Assembly: GCA_004558955.1 (NCBI GenBank)
Contig: SFZC01000114.1
Location: 1 to 5,735 of the forward strand
DNA from: a bacterium
Lineage (GTDB): Bacteria; Cyanobacteriota; Vampirovibrionia; Gastranaerophilales; Gastranaerophilaceae
Reading direction: 5' to 3'
DNA length: 5,735 bases
Part shown: positions 5,370 through 5,735 of the stretch, piece after piece
Layout of the letters: each line of letters begins with the position of its first letter
How positions within the stretch are numbered: position 1 is the first letter of the stretch
Position numbers and translations under genes: made by a program
Notes under the pieces: model-generated
The model's input: the letters and a program-made list of their open reading frames with translations, nothing else
What the model was told of the DNA's origin: nothing
Database searches by the model: none

Positions 5370-5735
5370 TTAAATTGCTTTAGTTGCCCATTTTTGAATA
5401 AACTTCCAAGCTTTTGCAATATATTTTTCCGCACTTTCTGCAGGAATTTGTCCTTCGGTTGCATATTTACCCGCTAAATCTCGAATATGCGTAAATTTCT
5501 GTAATTTACCAATTACCGCTTTTCCGGCATTATCAGTCGGAACATTTTTCTTGAAGAAATTAGCATCTAAGGTTGGTGAGTAAACACCCAACGCATCATG
5601 ACCGATTACCATACCCGGTTTTAATTTCACAGGAGAACCGCCTCTTGCGACAGCCTCAGAATCCAAAAGATGAGTCATTTCTTCTGTTGGGATTAGAGTT
5701 GGTGTCCACAATACCGAACACGGGGATGCCCAGAC
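5370..5735 (-). CDS. Unknown protein, C-terminal 121 residues (5'-truncated)
   Basis: I do not recognise this protein. The frame stays open to the right edge, so the N-terminus is missing. A TTG at 5711 could be read as a start but has no Shine-Dalgarno in the 24 bases available, and the upstream codons look coding (ASPCSVLWTP). The visible part starts with a Pro/Thr/Trp-rich segment (WTPTLIPTEE). A Gly-rich stretch (VARGGSPVKLKPGMVIG) follows, probably strands and turns, then GVYSPTLDANFF. It ends with two helix-like segments rich in Lys and Ala with aromatic residues, the last being YIAKAWKFIQKWATKAI, a basic amphipathic helix. There is no clear membrane segment and no catalytic motif. The stop is followed by a strong hairpin. 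Its amphipathic, aromatic, lysine-rich end loosely resembles that of the protein at 2099-2503, but I see no alignable homology. Confidence 0.75.
   Translation of the reverse strand, partial: VWASPCSVLWTPTLIPTEEMTHLLDSEAVARGGSPVKLKPGMVIGHDALGVYSPTLDANFFKKNVPTDNAGKAVIGKLQKFTHIRDLAGKYATEGQIPAESAEKYIAKAWKFIQKWATKAI

Noticed and set aside
5370..5711. Complete 113-residue protein starting at TTG 5711
   Set aside because: The start would be TTG without a visible Shine-Dalgarno, and the frame stays open to the right edge. A 5'-truncated gene is the simpler reading.
1..5735. Search for CRISPR arrays, tRNA/rRNA, insertion sequences, toxin-antitoxin or phage-defence genes
   Set aside because: I saw no spaced direct repeats, cloverleaf-like sequences, transposase or integrase motifs, or defence domains. 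The genes present are ordinary or unrecognised single genes.

Overview
This looks like a low-GC bacterial metagenomic contig. The first 13 bases match the 3' end of the standard Illumina adapter, so the window starts at a read or contig edge rather than a natural boundary. Three protein features together suggest the gut lineage of non-photosynthetic cyanobacteria (Vampirovibrionia/Melainabacteria, order Gastranaerophilales). They are a class III pilin leader of the form 'KKRAFTLAEVLVTLG', a small protein with an N-terminal 'SNVRFG' motif, and a protein whose N-terminal domain resembles the cyanobacterial DUF1822 family. This placement is inferred from remembered family patterns; no search was run.

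Layout, left to right. Positions 1-13 are adapter. A long minus-strand gene (start 1924) runs off the left edge; it has a globular N-terminal domain and a very acidic, low-complexity C-terminal half. A 174-base divergent intergenic region with two perfect 14-base palindromes follows. Next is a plus-strand gene (2099-2503) for a small protein with one hydrophobic segment and a strong Shine-Dalgarno. It converges on a short minus-strand type IV pilin-like gene (2523-2891), and a bidirectional terminator hairpin lies inside the 3' end of the pilin gene. A non-coding stretch (2892-3087) carries a GC-rich palindromic element and a terminator hairpin. Then come two minus-strand genes 35 bases apart: an alanine/glycine:cation symporter (AGCS family, start 5222) and, downstream of it in transcription, a family 4 iron-sulfur uracil-DNA glycosylase (start 3735). 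A large hairpin (5321-5352) separates these from a minus-strand gene of unknown function that is cut by the right edge.

Working together: the symporter and glycosylase are probably co-transcribed from a promoter immediately before the symporter start, and the hairpin at 3023-3053 probably ends that transcript. They have no evident shared function (amino-acid uptake versus DNA repair). The rest appear to be independent transcription units. I see no mobile element, CRISPR array, tRNA or rRNA, and no convincing new multi-gene system. The most interesting items are the acidic-tailed DUF1822-like protein, the shortened pilin whose C-terminus is encoded by a terminator, and the apparently leaderless symporter mRNA.
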